In this document: one piece after another, positions 1 through 11,600 of the stretch | Numbering within the stretch: the first letter of the stretch is position 1 | How the letters are laid out: every line of letters starts with the position of its first letter | NCBI GenBank assembly: GCA_029721515.1 | Contig: CM056566.1 | Span: 21,586,769-21,650,768, forward strand | Direction of reading: 5' to 3' | Length of the DNA stretch: 64,000 bases | Origin: Synanceia verrucosa | Taxonomy: Eukaryota; Chordata; Actinopteri; Perciformes; Synanceiidae | Position numbers and translations under genes: made by a program | Notes under the pieces: generated by a model | Seen by the model: the letters and a program-made list of their open reading frames with translations, nothing else | What the model was told of the DNA's origin: nothing | Databases searched by the model: none

Positions 1-102
1 CACAGTGCTGGTGTGCTGATTTAGCCTCAGTGTGGTCAAAAACAGGATGAGTCTGCGCTGCTCGTCAGTGAAACGTTTCGCTTTAGTGTTTCGGTTAGGG
101 GG

Positions 103-206
103 GTCTAGGGGAAGTTTTTGGTCTTGTATTATATTTTTATAACAGGTCTTAAAAAGGTCTCAAAAAAGTATTAAATTTGACTTTTAAAATGGTGTAAGAA
201 CCCTGA
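103..206. repeat. R3 family fragment (right end)
   Basis: Matches the end of the R3 copy at 21021-21511: repeated AGGTCTTAAAA words, then ATTAAATTTGACTTTTAAAA and the terminal GTAAGAACCCTG. Only the right end is recognisable. Confidence 0.6.
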
Positions 207-2698
207 TCCCGCCACAGCTGTGATGGAAACCAACTCGTCGCAGGTGTTTTGCCAAACTATGCGCTGAGTTATTTTTATTTCACTAAACATTCAAGCACCA
301 TTAAGCTGATGAATAAAAATAACAGAAAGTCATCAGATATGCAGGACAGCATGCATGACTAGAAATAAACAGAAGTGACCTGAGTGTGAAGAAGACATAT
401 GTGCAGGGGATTTTGGCAAGAAGAGGTCGAACCACAGCGACTTTATACAACCAGACCCCCACTGATCTGCGTACATGTCCAACAAGGCCAACGATACACT
501 GATCTATATGTTGTGTACAAATACTTCAATGCATATATTTCCTCATAAAATATTTAAAAATTTGTTTGCTGCCATATTTATTCCTGTAAAAACTCGCCAG
601 AACTTGTATTGCAAATCTGTGGCTAAAAATAATCTACAACATCTTAGTCTGAAAAGAAACTGTTGTTTTTCTTTAATATTTCCATCTTCAATAGCGATAA
701 ATAGACTTGGGCTCACTGAGAGGCTAACTCACTACCTTTTCATTGGGTTTGTTGACAATAATTAATAAGTATAATAACTTCTGCTTTGTCCATTTGTGTG
801 GAAGTGCGTCTGCTTTCCTTGGGTTCTGACATTTTTCCAACGCTTCTCGGCCGTTAAACAAAGCAGCAGATCGCTGAGCCGCAGTGACAGATGGCTGAAA
901 ATCTGCAGCACACGACACCTGAGCAAACCAACCTCTGACTCACGTCAATGAGGTAGCCATTAGTAACCCTCAGATCTGCTTTACTAACCATACAGGGTTT
1001 GCATTTCCGGCCGTCCCATCACAGACCTTGCCACTCAGGGTTTGGTTGCCGTGGAGACGGGAGGCTGGCAAGGCCGAATCTGAAAGCTTGCACAGTCATC
1101 TGTCCTTTATCTCACTGACTTAATTGTGGATGACACGGTGTGGAGCATGTGGTCGGCTCAACCGAGGCAGCCAGAGCTGTAAATCACACGGTTTCTGCTT
1201 GAATTTATTCCCATGTTTTAGGGGAGATTCGATTTTATGGATCTGATACCCAGCTCTCATAACCATCATCCTTATAGAAGATGAGGATTTAGTAGGTTGA
1301 GACATTGGCAGGAGCAACTGGCTGTCTGAAGGTGTTCACTGTGGGGGCTGGCAACAGGATAGTCATAAAAATGTGTGTGAAGCCGCCCTCTGCCTCCTTT
1401 TTTCTGCTTCATGTGGCTCCATATAATTCTATACCGTCACATTTTATACCTCCACCAGTTACTAGACAGGTGCAGCTACAGTTGCAGATATTGTTAGAAA
1501 TGTCTGTACTGAAGTTGATTTAGTGGCAGATATCAAAATAACAAGTTTAAAAAAGCTTCCCGTTGAATTAATAAACACTTTGCAAGTGACTGCGGTGTAT
1601 TCAAGCATCTGCAGCTCGGTGTCGGCTCCTTTCGCTTGACCTGCAGCCTGGAAAGAATCTAGTGAGAGGAATTTGAGAGGAGGAAATCACACCATGTCAG
1701 CAGCCATTAAAGATGCCACCTCATGTTGCAGCGAGGAAGCTGATTCCTCTGCAGCGAGTGCCTCTGAGCACGGGTTTCTGCGAGTGGCTGCAGGTGTAAA
1801 TGTGTGTGTATGCGCGTGCACACGACTGTATGTGCGCCATGCAAGATGATTCCTGGTGTTAATGGCCGATTCCTAATGTGCATCTCAATCCCGGGTCGTC
1901 CTGCTAGCCAGGAGGGTGTAGACGACCCTCTTCTGATGGACATATAAGTCGCGAGCTGCTTCTATCATCTGATTGGCAGAAGCTGCACCGGGACGGCTAA
2001 CACGAAGAGGCTAATGCAGTTCACTGCAGCCCTCTTCAATCCTTTTGCAGATTTGATTACACTGAGCTAATTGTTCTTAGCTCACCACAACATCTATTTA
2101 TTCCTCACTAAACCTGGAGTTTGACATGAATGATCAAATTTTTCTTTAAAATTGAGATTGAGGCCTGTATCTGCATTCAGACTGTAGACTATCTAAGAAG
2201 AGCTTTGTGATCCAACGTTTTGGAGCCTTGAATTTGGCAATCTGGCCTCCATCTTGTTTGTTATAAATATAGATGTGTATAATGTGGTGTCACTCTGATT
2301 TATATATATGTAGTGTACATAAGCTGCTGAAGTCAAAGCGACACCACATTAGCTCTAATAACGTCTCTTTTCCTTTATTTCACAGTACAAAAGATGTTCT
2401 TTGGTAGATTATTTGTTTGCCGGATTCCAGGAGAAGCTTGGACAGATTCAGAAAAGATGGTTAATCTAATTTTATCAGCATGTTTGATCGTTCATTACGA
2501 CTGCCTTGTTAGTTTCCTTGATTTTTTTCAATGGAGTTCTGCTTCGTGACCTGCTTTAATCATCTTTAGTTGTTACACATTTCAGGCAGTTTGTTCAGTT
2601 AGACTTACCATTTTGCATGCCCTAAATGTAATATAATTGAATTTAATTATGTAATGTGGACAAGTATACGGCCCGTGGGCCACAGTTTGTCTGGTCAG

Positions 2699-3140
2699 TA
2701 GGGGTGGGAAAAAATATTGATATGGCAATATATCACAATACTTATTCTTCTTCTTAATATCAAGCTTTTTCCACCTAAAGAAAGTCATGTTTTGGGCCAT
2801 TTGTAAATCCAGAGAAACTTCCACACATTTAAATAAAAGTTTAAATAAAAAATAAAATAAATAAAATAATGTTAAAGCAGTAACTTTGACAGCCTTCATA
2901 TATATGTATACTCTATATATGTACATAAATATATGTACTGTACATATATAAATGTATATACAGTATATATATAAACATTTGCACATATATACGTACATAC
3001 TGAATATACAACTTGTATTTTATTGCATGTTGCATTTTAAATTTCTCAGTGATCTACGTAGAATATCATAATATATTGCAATAATGTATTGTATCGTGAC
3101 TGAAGTATCGTGATACATATCATATCGTTACCCACCCCTA
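2699..3140 (+). mobile_element. R2 hAT-like non-autonomous element, full copy
   Basis: Starts TAGGGGTGGGAAAAAATATT and ends GTTACCCACCCCTA, giving imperfect terminal inverted repeats. The interior is AT-rich with CAATATATCACAATAC and GTATCGTGATAC words shared by the other R2 copies. I see no transposase. The flanking 8-mers do not match here, unlike other copies. Confidence 0.7.
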
Positions 3141-3318
3141 GTCACCAAGCCAGGAACTGTTAGCATAGCACATGCTGTTGCTAAATAGCTAGCTTGGTTT
3201 GCAAGTTGCGTCTGTAATTCACTTTAACAGTGGAATTAATTGGGGTGCTAATTTCCGTCGTGAACGGAGTGCGATGGTGTTTGTTCAGGGGAAAACAGAA
3301 AGAGTGTGTATAAAACGA

Positions 3319-3320
<2 letters not shown>

Positions 3321-3350
<30 letters not shown>
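3321..3350. repeat. (TG)15 microsatellite
   Basis: Uninterrupted TG dinucleotides, followed by a short interrupted tail (TTTGTGTGAG). Confidence 0.97.
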
Positions 3351-3354
<4 letters not shown>

Positions 3355-5672
3355 TGTGAGAGGATCGGAGTAGCGCTGGCACCGGCTGAAGGTCAGGGGA
3401 AGTATCAGTGGCAGGAAGTGAGCGGCTGCCAGGTTCAGGCCAGGTTACCACAGTAATGAATGACCGTGCTGAGTGACACCTGGACGCTCTTAAAGACGGG
3501 AGGAATGGATCACACACACATCTGGACTGGTTTTAAAGCTCCTGAAAACATAAAATATTCACAACGAGAAACATCTTCAGGTAGTTATTTACGAGCGCAC
3601 ACTTGATTTGATGGGGATTTTTGATGCAAAGCTGCTCTGATGCTGTTGTTCTTTTTCATATTTATCACGAAACTTCAGAGCAATTAACACAAGATTAAAA
3701 CTAATAATGTGTGTTTTTCATTTCCCTGGGACTTTAAAAGTATGCATCATAAATAAATTAGAATTATGAGATGCATTAATATTTAGCAATTCAAAGGTTT
3801 AGTGTCTTGTAATTTGAATATTATCATATTAGTATTTTTATTATGGGACAGAGTGTGTGTGGCTTACTCTGCTGCTTCCCAGTGTAACAGAAGCAGAATC
3901 ATAGGACATGAGAGATTAGAGGCTGACTGATATTTCTCTTTGACATTAAGCTAACCAGAGGCCAGTGAAACACTAGAGGGGTGAACTCTCAACCTGTTTC
4001 TCTGCTCTGAGGTGACATTTTCCAGCCAGGATTTGTGTTGTTGTTGCTGTTTATCTCCCCCTTTTCCCTCCTCCCCCCGACCACCAAAACTTCAAACGGC
4101 AAGATCAAAACAACCTTCATCACACAGGCGACTATAGGCGACGGCAAATGTCACATTTTGTTACAGCCCGATCTTTCAGGGGGAACAGAAAACGTAAAAA
4201 AGCCGGCCTGGTCGGCCTGCAGCGGCGGACCGACAGCAGCTTTAGTGACATGAAGCAGCTCGTCATGTTTTGGAAAGCTTAGCGGCCACTTTTGTGTCAT
4301 TGCTTGGCCCCGATCCACGTCCTGTGCTGGACTCGCTGTCCACATTGTACCAGAACTGATGAAAAACACAACTGTTTTGTTCCCAAAGGCTCCCTGGGCA
4401 AATTACGAACAGCTTTTTCTTCTTTTCTGACGATGAGTTACCTCGCCCTGGTCTCATGTGGCTGATGTCTCCTCACTCCTCCTGGTTCCAGTGTCAAATT
4501 CTCCGTCAGTTTAAGCAGCAGCTGTATTTTCAGACGGGCTGATGTTGAGATCTTGTCTCTTCAGCTTCAAACTGTAGTGTCTGGTCGAGGTGGAGGGTCT
4601 GAGGGTGACGTGGGAGGATGGTGTAGTTTCTCCGCTCCACCTGTCTTGTCACAACCTTTCGTTCTCCTTGTTGCAGAGCTCTGCAACACCTGCACATGTG
4701 GGCAGCTCGCCAGGCTGCCTTCACAGATGCTTTCACCTGTCAGGCTGACGAGATGCAAAGCCTTGGTGTCATAACAGATGCATTATGTGACTAAGACGCC
4801 CCACCATGAAGTGAAAGAAAGCACAGGAGGTGAAGACGCAGGAAACAAAACACTTGTTGCTTCTTAAACAGCAGCACTCCCATTTTCCTATCATATCCCT
4901 TTAGCAGCTTAACACCAAATGATGAGCCAGGTTGCTAATATTAGCATGCTGTGTGGAGTTGTGTCATTTTGATATTCATTTATAGACTGTGTACCACTTT
5001 CAGGTTGCACATGTGTCTTTGCTTCATTTTGAAATGTACAAAATGTTTTATATATATATGGTGACAGTAATCACTGTGTATTAAAGTATGCATGTATCTT
5101 TACTTAAAATTAGCCATTAATTTAATCAGGAGAGTATCAATGAATACCTAAAAAGAGGCACTTTTACGACTTCATTTGTGCTGCGAGAAATGCAGTTTGA
5201 ACCACAGCCCTTTAGTTGTTTATCTCATGAAATAATAAAGCCTGCAATTTCTCTAAAATTACAGACATTTCTCCCTCTGCCTGTCTAAGTGGTGTTGCTG
5301 AACGAAGGGAAATTACTAAACGATGCCCTTAGTGGGTGAGCTGATGATATTATGTGTGCTTCAGCTTCCAGATGAAAATAGTAAAATGAGCACAGAACTT
5401 CTAAAAGATGCATGAGAGACATGAAATACTGAAAAGTACTCTTAAACAACAGGTTATATAATATATTTTACTTTAATCAGACATCATATAATATCTTAAG
5501 GCTTCTAAATGTTCACAAACATTGGAGTGACAATGATAATGATAAAATGTCCCAGGTGATGCACAAGCCTTCTATTAAACTAGAATCCCCCTTAACGACA
5601 AGTCACTAAAAATTAAACTTGTTCAAATCTGTTGTTTTAAATAATTATCAATAGAGTCAGACCCTCTCATAA

Positions 5673-5771
5673 GTCATGTTTTGGGCTGATTGTAAATCCA
5701 GAACAACTTTTGCACATTGAAATAAAAATTTTAATAAAAAATAATCCATGTTAACGCTGTAGCTTTGACAG

Positions 5772-5817
<46 letters not shown>

Positions 5818-6004
5818 ACACATAAATATATCTACTGTACATATACAACTTGTATTTTAAGCAGCTTTTTAAATTTCTCAGTGATCTACAGTATGTAGAA
5901 TATCACAATATATCGCAATATCACAATAACGTATTGTATCGTGACTCCAGTATTGCGATACGTAACATATCATAGCATGAAGTCCTTTCCAATACCCACC
6001 CCTA
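5673..6004 (+). mobile_element. R2 element, 5'-truncated copy
   Basis: Aligns with the interior of the 2699-3140 copy from AAGTCATGTTTTGGG onward and ends ATACCCACCCCTA. The left terminal repeat is missing. Confidence 0.65.
5775..5817. repeat. (TA)n(TG)n microsatellite inside an R2 copy
   Basis: About 17 TA units followed by four TG units. It arose within the AT-rich centre of the R2 copy. Confidence 0.9.
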
Positions 6005-6274
6005 GTTGCAACCAAGATGGCGACGGCCAAAATACAGATCTTAAAGCTTCTTATGTCTCTGGTCTATATCCCTGCTCACCTGGGTTAAAACAGAATTAGT
6101 TAATTACTTTTCCGAATTGTAAGATTTAAATACGAACAGGGAATGAGAGCAGCTTGAGTAGTGTCATCTGTCAAGTTATGTTCTGAGCTAGAATTAGTTT
6201 AATTGTACGGACTATTTAGGTCATGGCTGCATATGATAACTGCATATTTGAGAATTTCAGAATGAGGTATTTGT

Positions 6275-6495
6275 ACTGTACTCTACCTCTGATAAAACAA
6301 GAATGGAACAAGGTAAAAACAAATATTTTTTTCATGATGAAATAGAGAGTCTCTTCTTTCATTTGAGCTATTCACTGTTTTCAGAGTCATAGTACTAAAT
6401 ATTCTGTGGGTCTAGAAATATGACTGAAAATGGACAAAAAACACTGGAACAAGACACTTCCTGTTTTATAAAAGGGCTGGAACTCAAAGAGTTAA
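6275..6495 (+). mobile_element. R1 element, left-truncated copy
   Basis: Begins with CTCTACCTCTGATAAAACAA and ends AACTCAAAGAGTTAA, matching the right half of the full copies at 14347 and 24104. The right TTAA is kept and the left half is lost. Confidence 0.75.
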
Positions 6496-6878
6496 GCAGA
6501 ACCAGATGGTGTTATTATAGAATAACAGTCCTTAACTCTGCCTTCATACGTTAACATCATTACTGACTCCATCACAGTGACGCTTTCCATCCATTTCCAT
6601 CACACGAACCACATGTGAATCTATGGCAGCTCTATAGCTGAGGTACAGTCGATATAATCTCTGAGCCCGTGCATCTTGGGCTTATTTTATATGTACAGCG
6701 GCTGTTTGTCTTGTGACAGACAGATCACATCCTCAGGGCCGAGTGGAGAAGAAGCAGATCTGGTCAAACTCAACGAGCAGTCAAATTACGACTGCTCTGT
6801 TTAATTGATCCTGTCCGCTGAGCGCTGCTGTGGTTTGTCTGCAGGAGGTTCACAATGTTCTGCTGCAGCTTTATATCA

Positions 6879-6980
6879 AGTCAAGTCAAGTTTATTTGTA
6901 TAGCCCAGGATATGACACCCTCTGTCCTTTACAAATGACCCTCGCATCGACTAAGGAAAAACTCCCCAAAAAAAAACCTT
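6879..6980. repeat. Dispersed teleost repeat ('caagtttatttgtatagccc')
   Basis: Carries GTTTATTTGTATAGCCC and, about 60 bp on, GGAAAAACTCCCC. In my knowledge these words mark a very common fish dispersed repeat. The exact family is uncertain. Confidence 0.5.
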
Positions 6981-7071
6981 TATATTATATATTTTATATA
7001 TACATAAAACATCACAACAGGGTCTGAATGGACCTTTAAATCTAAATTCCTGTGATAATAATACCATTCAT

Positions 7072-7381
7072 TAAGAGTGGGAAAAAATATTCCTATGGCA
7101 ATATACCACAATACTTTTTTTTAAATATTGATTTTCCCACCCTGAAAAAAAACTCATGTTTTGGGTCGATTGTAAATCCAGAACAACTTCCGTAAATTGA
7201 AATAAAAATTTAAATTAAAAAAAAACATTGTAACTTCAACAGCCCTAATATATATATAATTTTATCAGTGGTCTATGTAGAATATCGCAATATGTTGGAA
7301 TATCACAGTAATGTATCGTATCACAACTCAAGTATCACAATTCGTATCATATGATGAAGTCTTCGCCAATACCCACCCCCA
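7072..7381 (+). mobile_element. R2 hAT-like element
   Basis: Starts TAAGAGTGGGAAAAAATATT and ends ATACCCACCCCCA. The flanks CCATTCAT (7064-7071) and CTATTTAT (7382-7389) agree at 6 of 8 bases, with both differences C/T. That fits an aged 8-bp target duplication. Confidence 0.7.
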
Positions 7382-7943
7382 CTATTTATACACTATCCAT
7401 TACACGTGTTGTTATAATTTAAGATTATCGAGGCTCTTGTGACTGTCATGCACGGGATACTAATAACAGCTACATTGGTTTAAGATCAATAATGCTGTTG
7501 TGACAGCCAGATTGCCGCTGGCGTTACTGTTCGTCAGTAAGTGAGGTCATACTGAGGCTGCTAGTGTGACTGATCAGGGTTACACCCAGCTCTGCCCCAG
7601 AGGTCAAAGGTTAAACACAAGGGCAGAGGACGGCAGGGTCCAGCCTGAGCCCTGCTACCATCAACCTCTGACCTTTCAGTCAACGCTGCTGTGTGTCATC
7701 AGTCAGAGCCCTCGTCTCCTTAGTGTTTTACAATGGTGTCTAACTTTAGGCTGAATAACTGCAGATGACACAGTTTGATTTAGAGTTGAGACCAAATATT
7801 CACACTGAGCTCGTTTCAGTAGGTTTGGTCAGAATGCCGTTTACATCGTGTACGACAAATATAAGGATTTGTTAAGATGAAAATGAATAAAAATTAAAAA
7901 CAGGTAACAACAGGAAAACCCAGCAGGAATGTGCTAGATTTTA

Positions 7944-8255
7944 AAAGATTAGATAAACCTTTATTAATCCCATAGTGGGGAAAATTACAGCGTCAGAGCA
8001 GCAAAGGTAAAGTGACAGACCAGTATAAAGATAAATAAAAATAAAAACAAATCCAAAATTAATATAAAAAAAATTCAATAAAAAAATGTTTTGTTTTTTT
8101 TAATTGAATTTTGTATTTAAATTTTATGTCAACATTGCTCTGAATTTACAGTTGGTCCAAAACATGACTTTTTTTGGGGGGGGAGAAATAGATATTAAGA
8201 TATTAAATATAAAATAAAAATTAAAATTATTGACATATCAATATTTATTCTTACC
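7944..8255 (-). repeat. Retroposon-like fragment plus reversed R2 fragment
   Basis: At 7944-8010 is AACCTTTATTAATCCCATAG, a common fish repeat word. At 8087-8255 is the reverse complement of part of R2, with TTTACAGTTGGTCCAAAACA and ATGACTTTTTTTGG. The join between them suggests adjacent or nested insertions. Confidence 0.5.
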
Positions 8256-8544
8256 CGTAAAAATAATTCATAGAAATAAAAATGTCCAAAAAAATGAAAT
8301 GGTAAATAGGAACACAAATGTAAAATAAAAAAATACAAGTGCATTGTGTCCTTAAAGCTGCCCTACATGCACGAGGGATGAAAAACTACATCACTAAGTA
8401 AATAAACATGTAGAAGTATAGTAAATAATGGTGTTATGCTCCATGATTTCCAGCACTGCTGCATCCATAAAGGGATGATCTGAAGGACTCCTGTAGACCT
8501 AGAGCAAGCTGTGATAATGTTGTCTTTTTTCCTTTCCCGTGCAG

Positions 8545-8609
8545 GACGCCTCCATCGCCCATCGCTTTCATTTGATGCGGGAAAAGCACCCGGAGAAGTT
8601 CAACAGCAG
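8545..8609 (+). CDS. dgkg: dgkg exon: catalytic/accessory junction
   Basis: Encodes [20 protein letters not shown] followed by Ser and a split Arg codon. This is a signature block of type I DGKs just before the [10 protein letters not shown] segment. The acceptor is ccgtgcag and the donor gtgaga; the exon starts in phase 0 and ends in phase 2. The preceding exon was not found in the window. Confidence 0.92.
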
Positions 8610-11600
8610 GTGAGAGGAAAGACAGCGACGAGGAGTAAAAGACAGCGAGCGATCGATGAGGCGGAGGGTCGTATTTCACCTCAGGAACTACCAGTCAGAA
8701 AGACTGATAACTGTCTTAACACCATTAGCTAACAGGCAACCTCATAACCAACTAGTGACCTGAGCTGCAGTCAATAACAGGACAAAACCTGCCTGCAGTG
8801 TGGAGTCACTACACTGGCAGTGACTCGTTTGTGTTGAAACTGAGCTGTGAGGTGAGAGGACGTGAAGTCCAACTGGGCCATGGTTTCCATAGTTTGCATA
8901 GTCCAGGCACAATGTGGAATGACAAGTAGTAGTTGTGCATTGTTTATTTTTCTGTTTGTCGGTTCACAGCTAAATGAAAAATGTTAAATGATGAGTTCAT
9001 TATCTCAAAACTTTGCAGATGCATTGCAAAAGAGCTGAGCGAAGACAGTAATGATGTAAATGCAGATGCATGTCACTCTTGCAACAGAGAGGGTTTTTTC
9101 CAAATGGCAGACAAGTGCATAGCTGTCTAATGAATTTTTATATAAGAGCTGAAGCTGCCTCAGTCTGGAGAGTAGCAGCGATCCAGAGTGAGATGAGAAG
9201 GAAAGCTTCACGAAGCGTTGAGCAGTGCTGGAGGTGCAGCTCTCATGCACCAATCCTTTGCTTAAAGCCAATCTGTGTAAACTGTGTTTGTGCACATGGA
9301 GGTTTGAAATCACAATAAGACGCTAAGCTTGTGTCCTTTCACTATATATACAGTATATACTGTATAGCACTGCTCACCAAGAATGAAAGCTTGTTTTGAA
9401 TGCCACTGACCCATGGGAGCTGAGTCTCTATGCAGCTCTTGTATGTTTCATTTTGTTTGCATGAGGCCAACGACCTCCCCACTTAATTAGTCTACATATT
9501 CAGAAAAAAAGAGGAGAGGAGTGGGGGGAGGGGAGGCGTAGAGAGGAAGAAGCCTCTTTGAAACAGTAATTAATGCTTAAGTCTCCATCCTGAGCTCCGT
9601 ATATATGTTTTTATCCAGCCTCAGAGGCAGAAGGAGGAGACGGTGATAAAAGATAAAAAGAAAGACACCTCTCTTCTCTGGAGACTCTCTCTCTCTTTGA
9701 TCCGTCTGAATTTAAAGATGTAAAGTGTTTATGTGCAGAGACTCAGAAGTTGAACCCAATAAGCTGTCGAGCTCTTTCTTCTCTGTAAAACGCTGCTTTC
9801 TGATGTCCAGCTGTACTGACTCACCATTTACAGTAAGCCAGCGCTGCAGGCTGCTGCTTTGTCTTCTGTGGACGCAGTAACGGACAGCTGATGGACAACT
9901 GCAACTGTTCTCTTGTTATCTGACTGATGTTTTGGCACCGTAGATGTCCGTCCCTTTCACAGCTTTTTGAATTGAAAGGATGCAGCGTGGAGAACGAGCA
10001 GTTTTTCTCTCGGCGGGTGAGCACATGATAAATCACCTTTGACCCGGTGAGAACGGCCTGTAGCCACATGTAGCACTTAGCTCAGTGCTTTATTGTCCTC
10101 CACGCCACTCCCACCATCCCCCGCTCGTCTACCAGCACATACAGCCACCCACCCCCCTCAGCGTCGCCATCCCATCTCGGGCCTGTTGGGACGGAGGGGA
10201 TGTGTGACTCCTGACACCTCAACCCACCACATCTATGGTCTCAGTAGCTGGAGCCCAAAGCCCAGGTGCTAATGACTTCTCACAGTGTGGACAATACTGT
10301 GTGTCTCTGTCTCCAGTGATGACAAACTGGTGTTAAAAGCAGCGATTTCAACTAAGGCATTAGAAAATTTCCACTCATATGAAGTGGTTCTCACCTTTGT
10401 GTCTTTGACAACGTGAAACATGGACAATATTAGCTGATGAGAGAACAACTAAAAGCTAACATGAAGAATGAAAGATCGACTCCTGAAGCTCAGAACAGTC
10501 ATTTGTTGGGTAAACTTAAAAAAAAATATGGAAAGTATTTCCACCCGATTTTAATGTGCTCATTTAGCAAGAAACAGTTTTGATGAGTGACATAAATGGT
10601 GTCACTCAACAAAACTGGTGTTGACGTTACTATTACTGAATTATGAGGAGTAAATCCAACATAATGATCATTTTTTTGGGTGAACATACAAAAAGAAAAT
10701 TGGAAAGTTATTTCTGCTTATTTTGCAAGTGATGCAAATGCTAAGTAGCTAACCACAGTAACTAATGCTGTTATGATTAATGAGCACACTACGAAAACAT
10801 TCAGTGATGAAATTAATTGTTCAAAATGACATAGTGGACAATAACAAGTTATGTGACATTTATGTGCAGTGGTTTGCTTTGAAGTCAAAGTTATTTTAAG
10901 TTAAGAAAAGGACTTATCTTAGCGACTCTCAGCATGTTTTAAACTGTAAAGTAAAGTTTCTAAAACTCTCAGCTCGCTCACTACTGCCACCTTCTGCTCT
11001 GGAGTTGTACACGCAATTTACTAACTTACCCAGAATGCATTAGGTTCTGTCAACATAAATTTACACAATGTGAAGTTATTGCACATCATGTTAAAATAAC
11101 ATTACTTCATGATGTTCAACCACAAAGCATGACTATGTATGGTAGAAGCTACATGTTAAAGACACCCTTGAGAGAGAATAGAATAGTTTTTATTTATCTC
11201 CCATTGGGGGAAATTCACCCACCACAGCAGCATAATTACAGTACTAAAGAAACAATAGACAACAGCAATGACATAATAAGTAATATTAGAATAAATATTT
11301 ACATTGTGTACTTAAAAAAAGAAGAATTGTTAGTTAAACACAATTTTCAGATTAATAAAATGTGTTTTTACTATTTATTATGTGGATGTGACCTATAGAA
11401 TAAAATTAAAAAGCAGTGCAATTTTTTTCTGTGCAAAAGGGTAGTGCAAATTGGTTTGAAAATATATATAGTTTATTATATATAGTTATCCTTCAACTGT
11501 ATTCATTAACAATAAATAGAATTAATAAATGCTTACCTTTGTTCAGGGGAAACAGCCTCATAAGCTGAACTGGAGACCAAAAAGTATCATAACTGAGGAG

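Larger units (their letters stand above)
1..8544 (+). other. dgkg intron (5' end outside window)
   Basis: No exon passes both a splice-site and a DGK-similarity check here. The stretch holds an R3 tail, three R2 copies or fragments, a truncated R1 copy and two microsatellites, listed separately. The rest shows no feature I can support. It is assigned to an intron because the DGK exon expected just before DASIAHRF is missing. Confidence 0.6.

Noticed and set aside
2582..2998. A 138-codon open frame on the minus strand
   Set aside because: It lies inside an R2 element, is Tyr/Ile-rich from TA-repeat DNA, and recurs in decayed form in other R2 copies.
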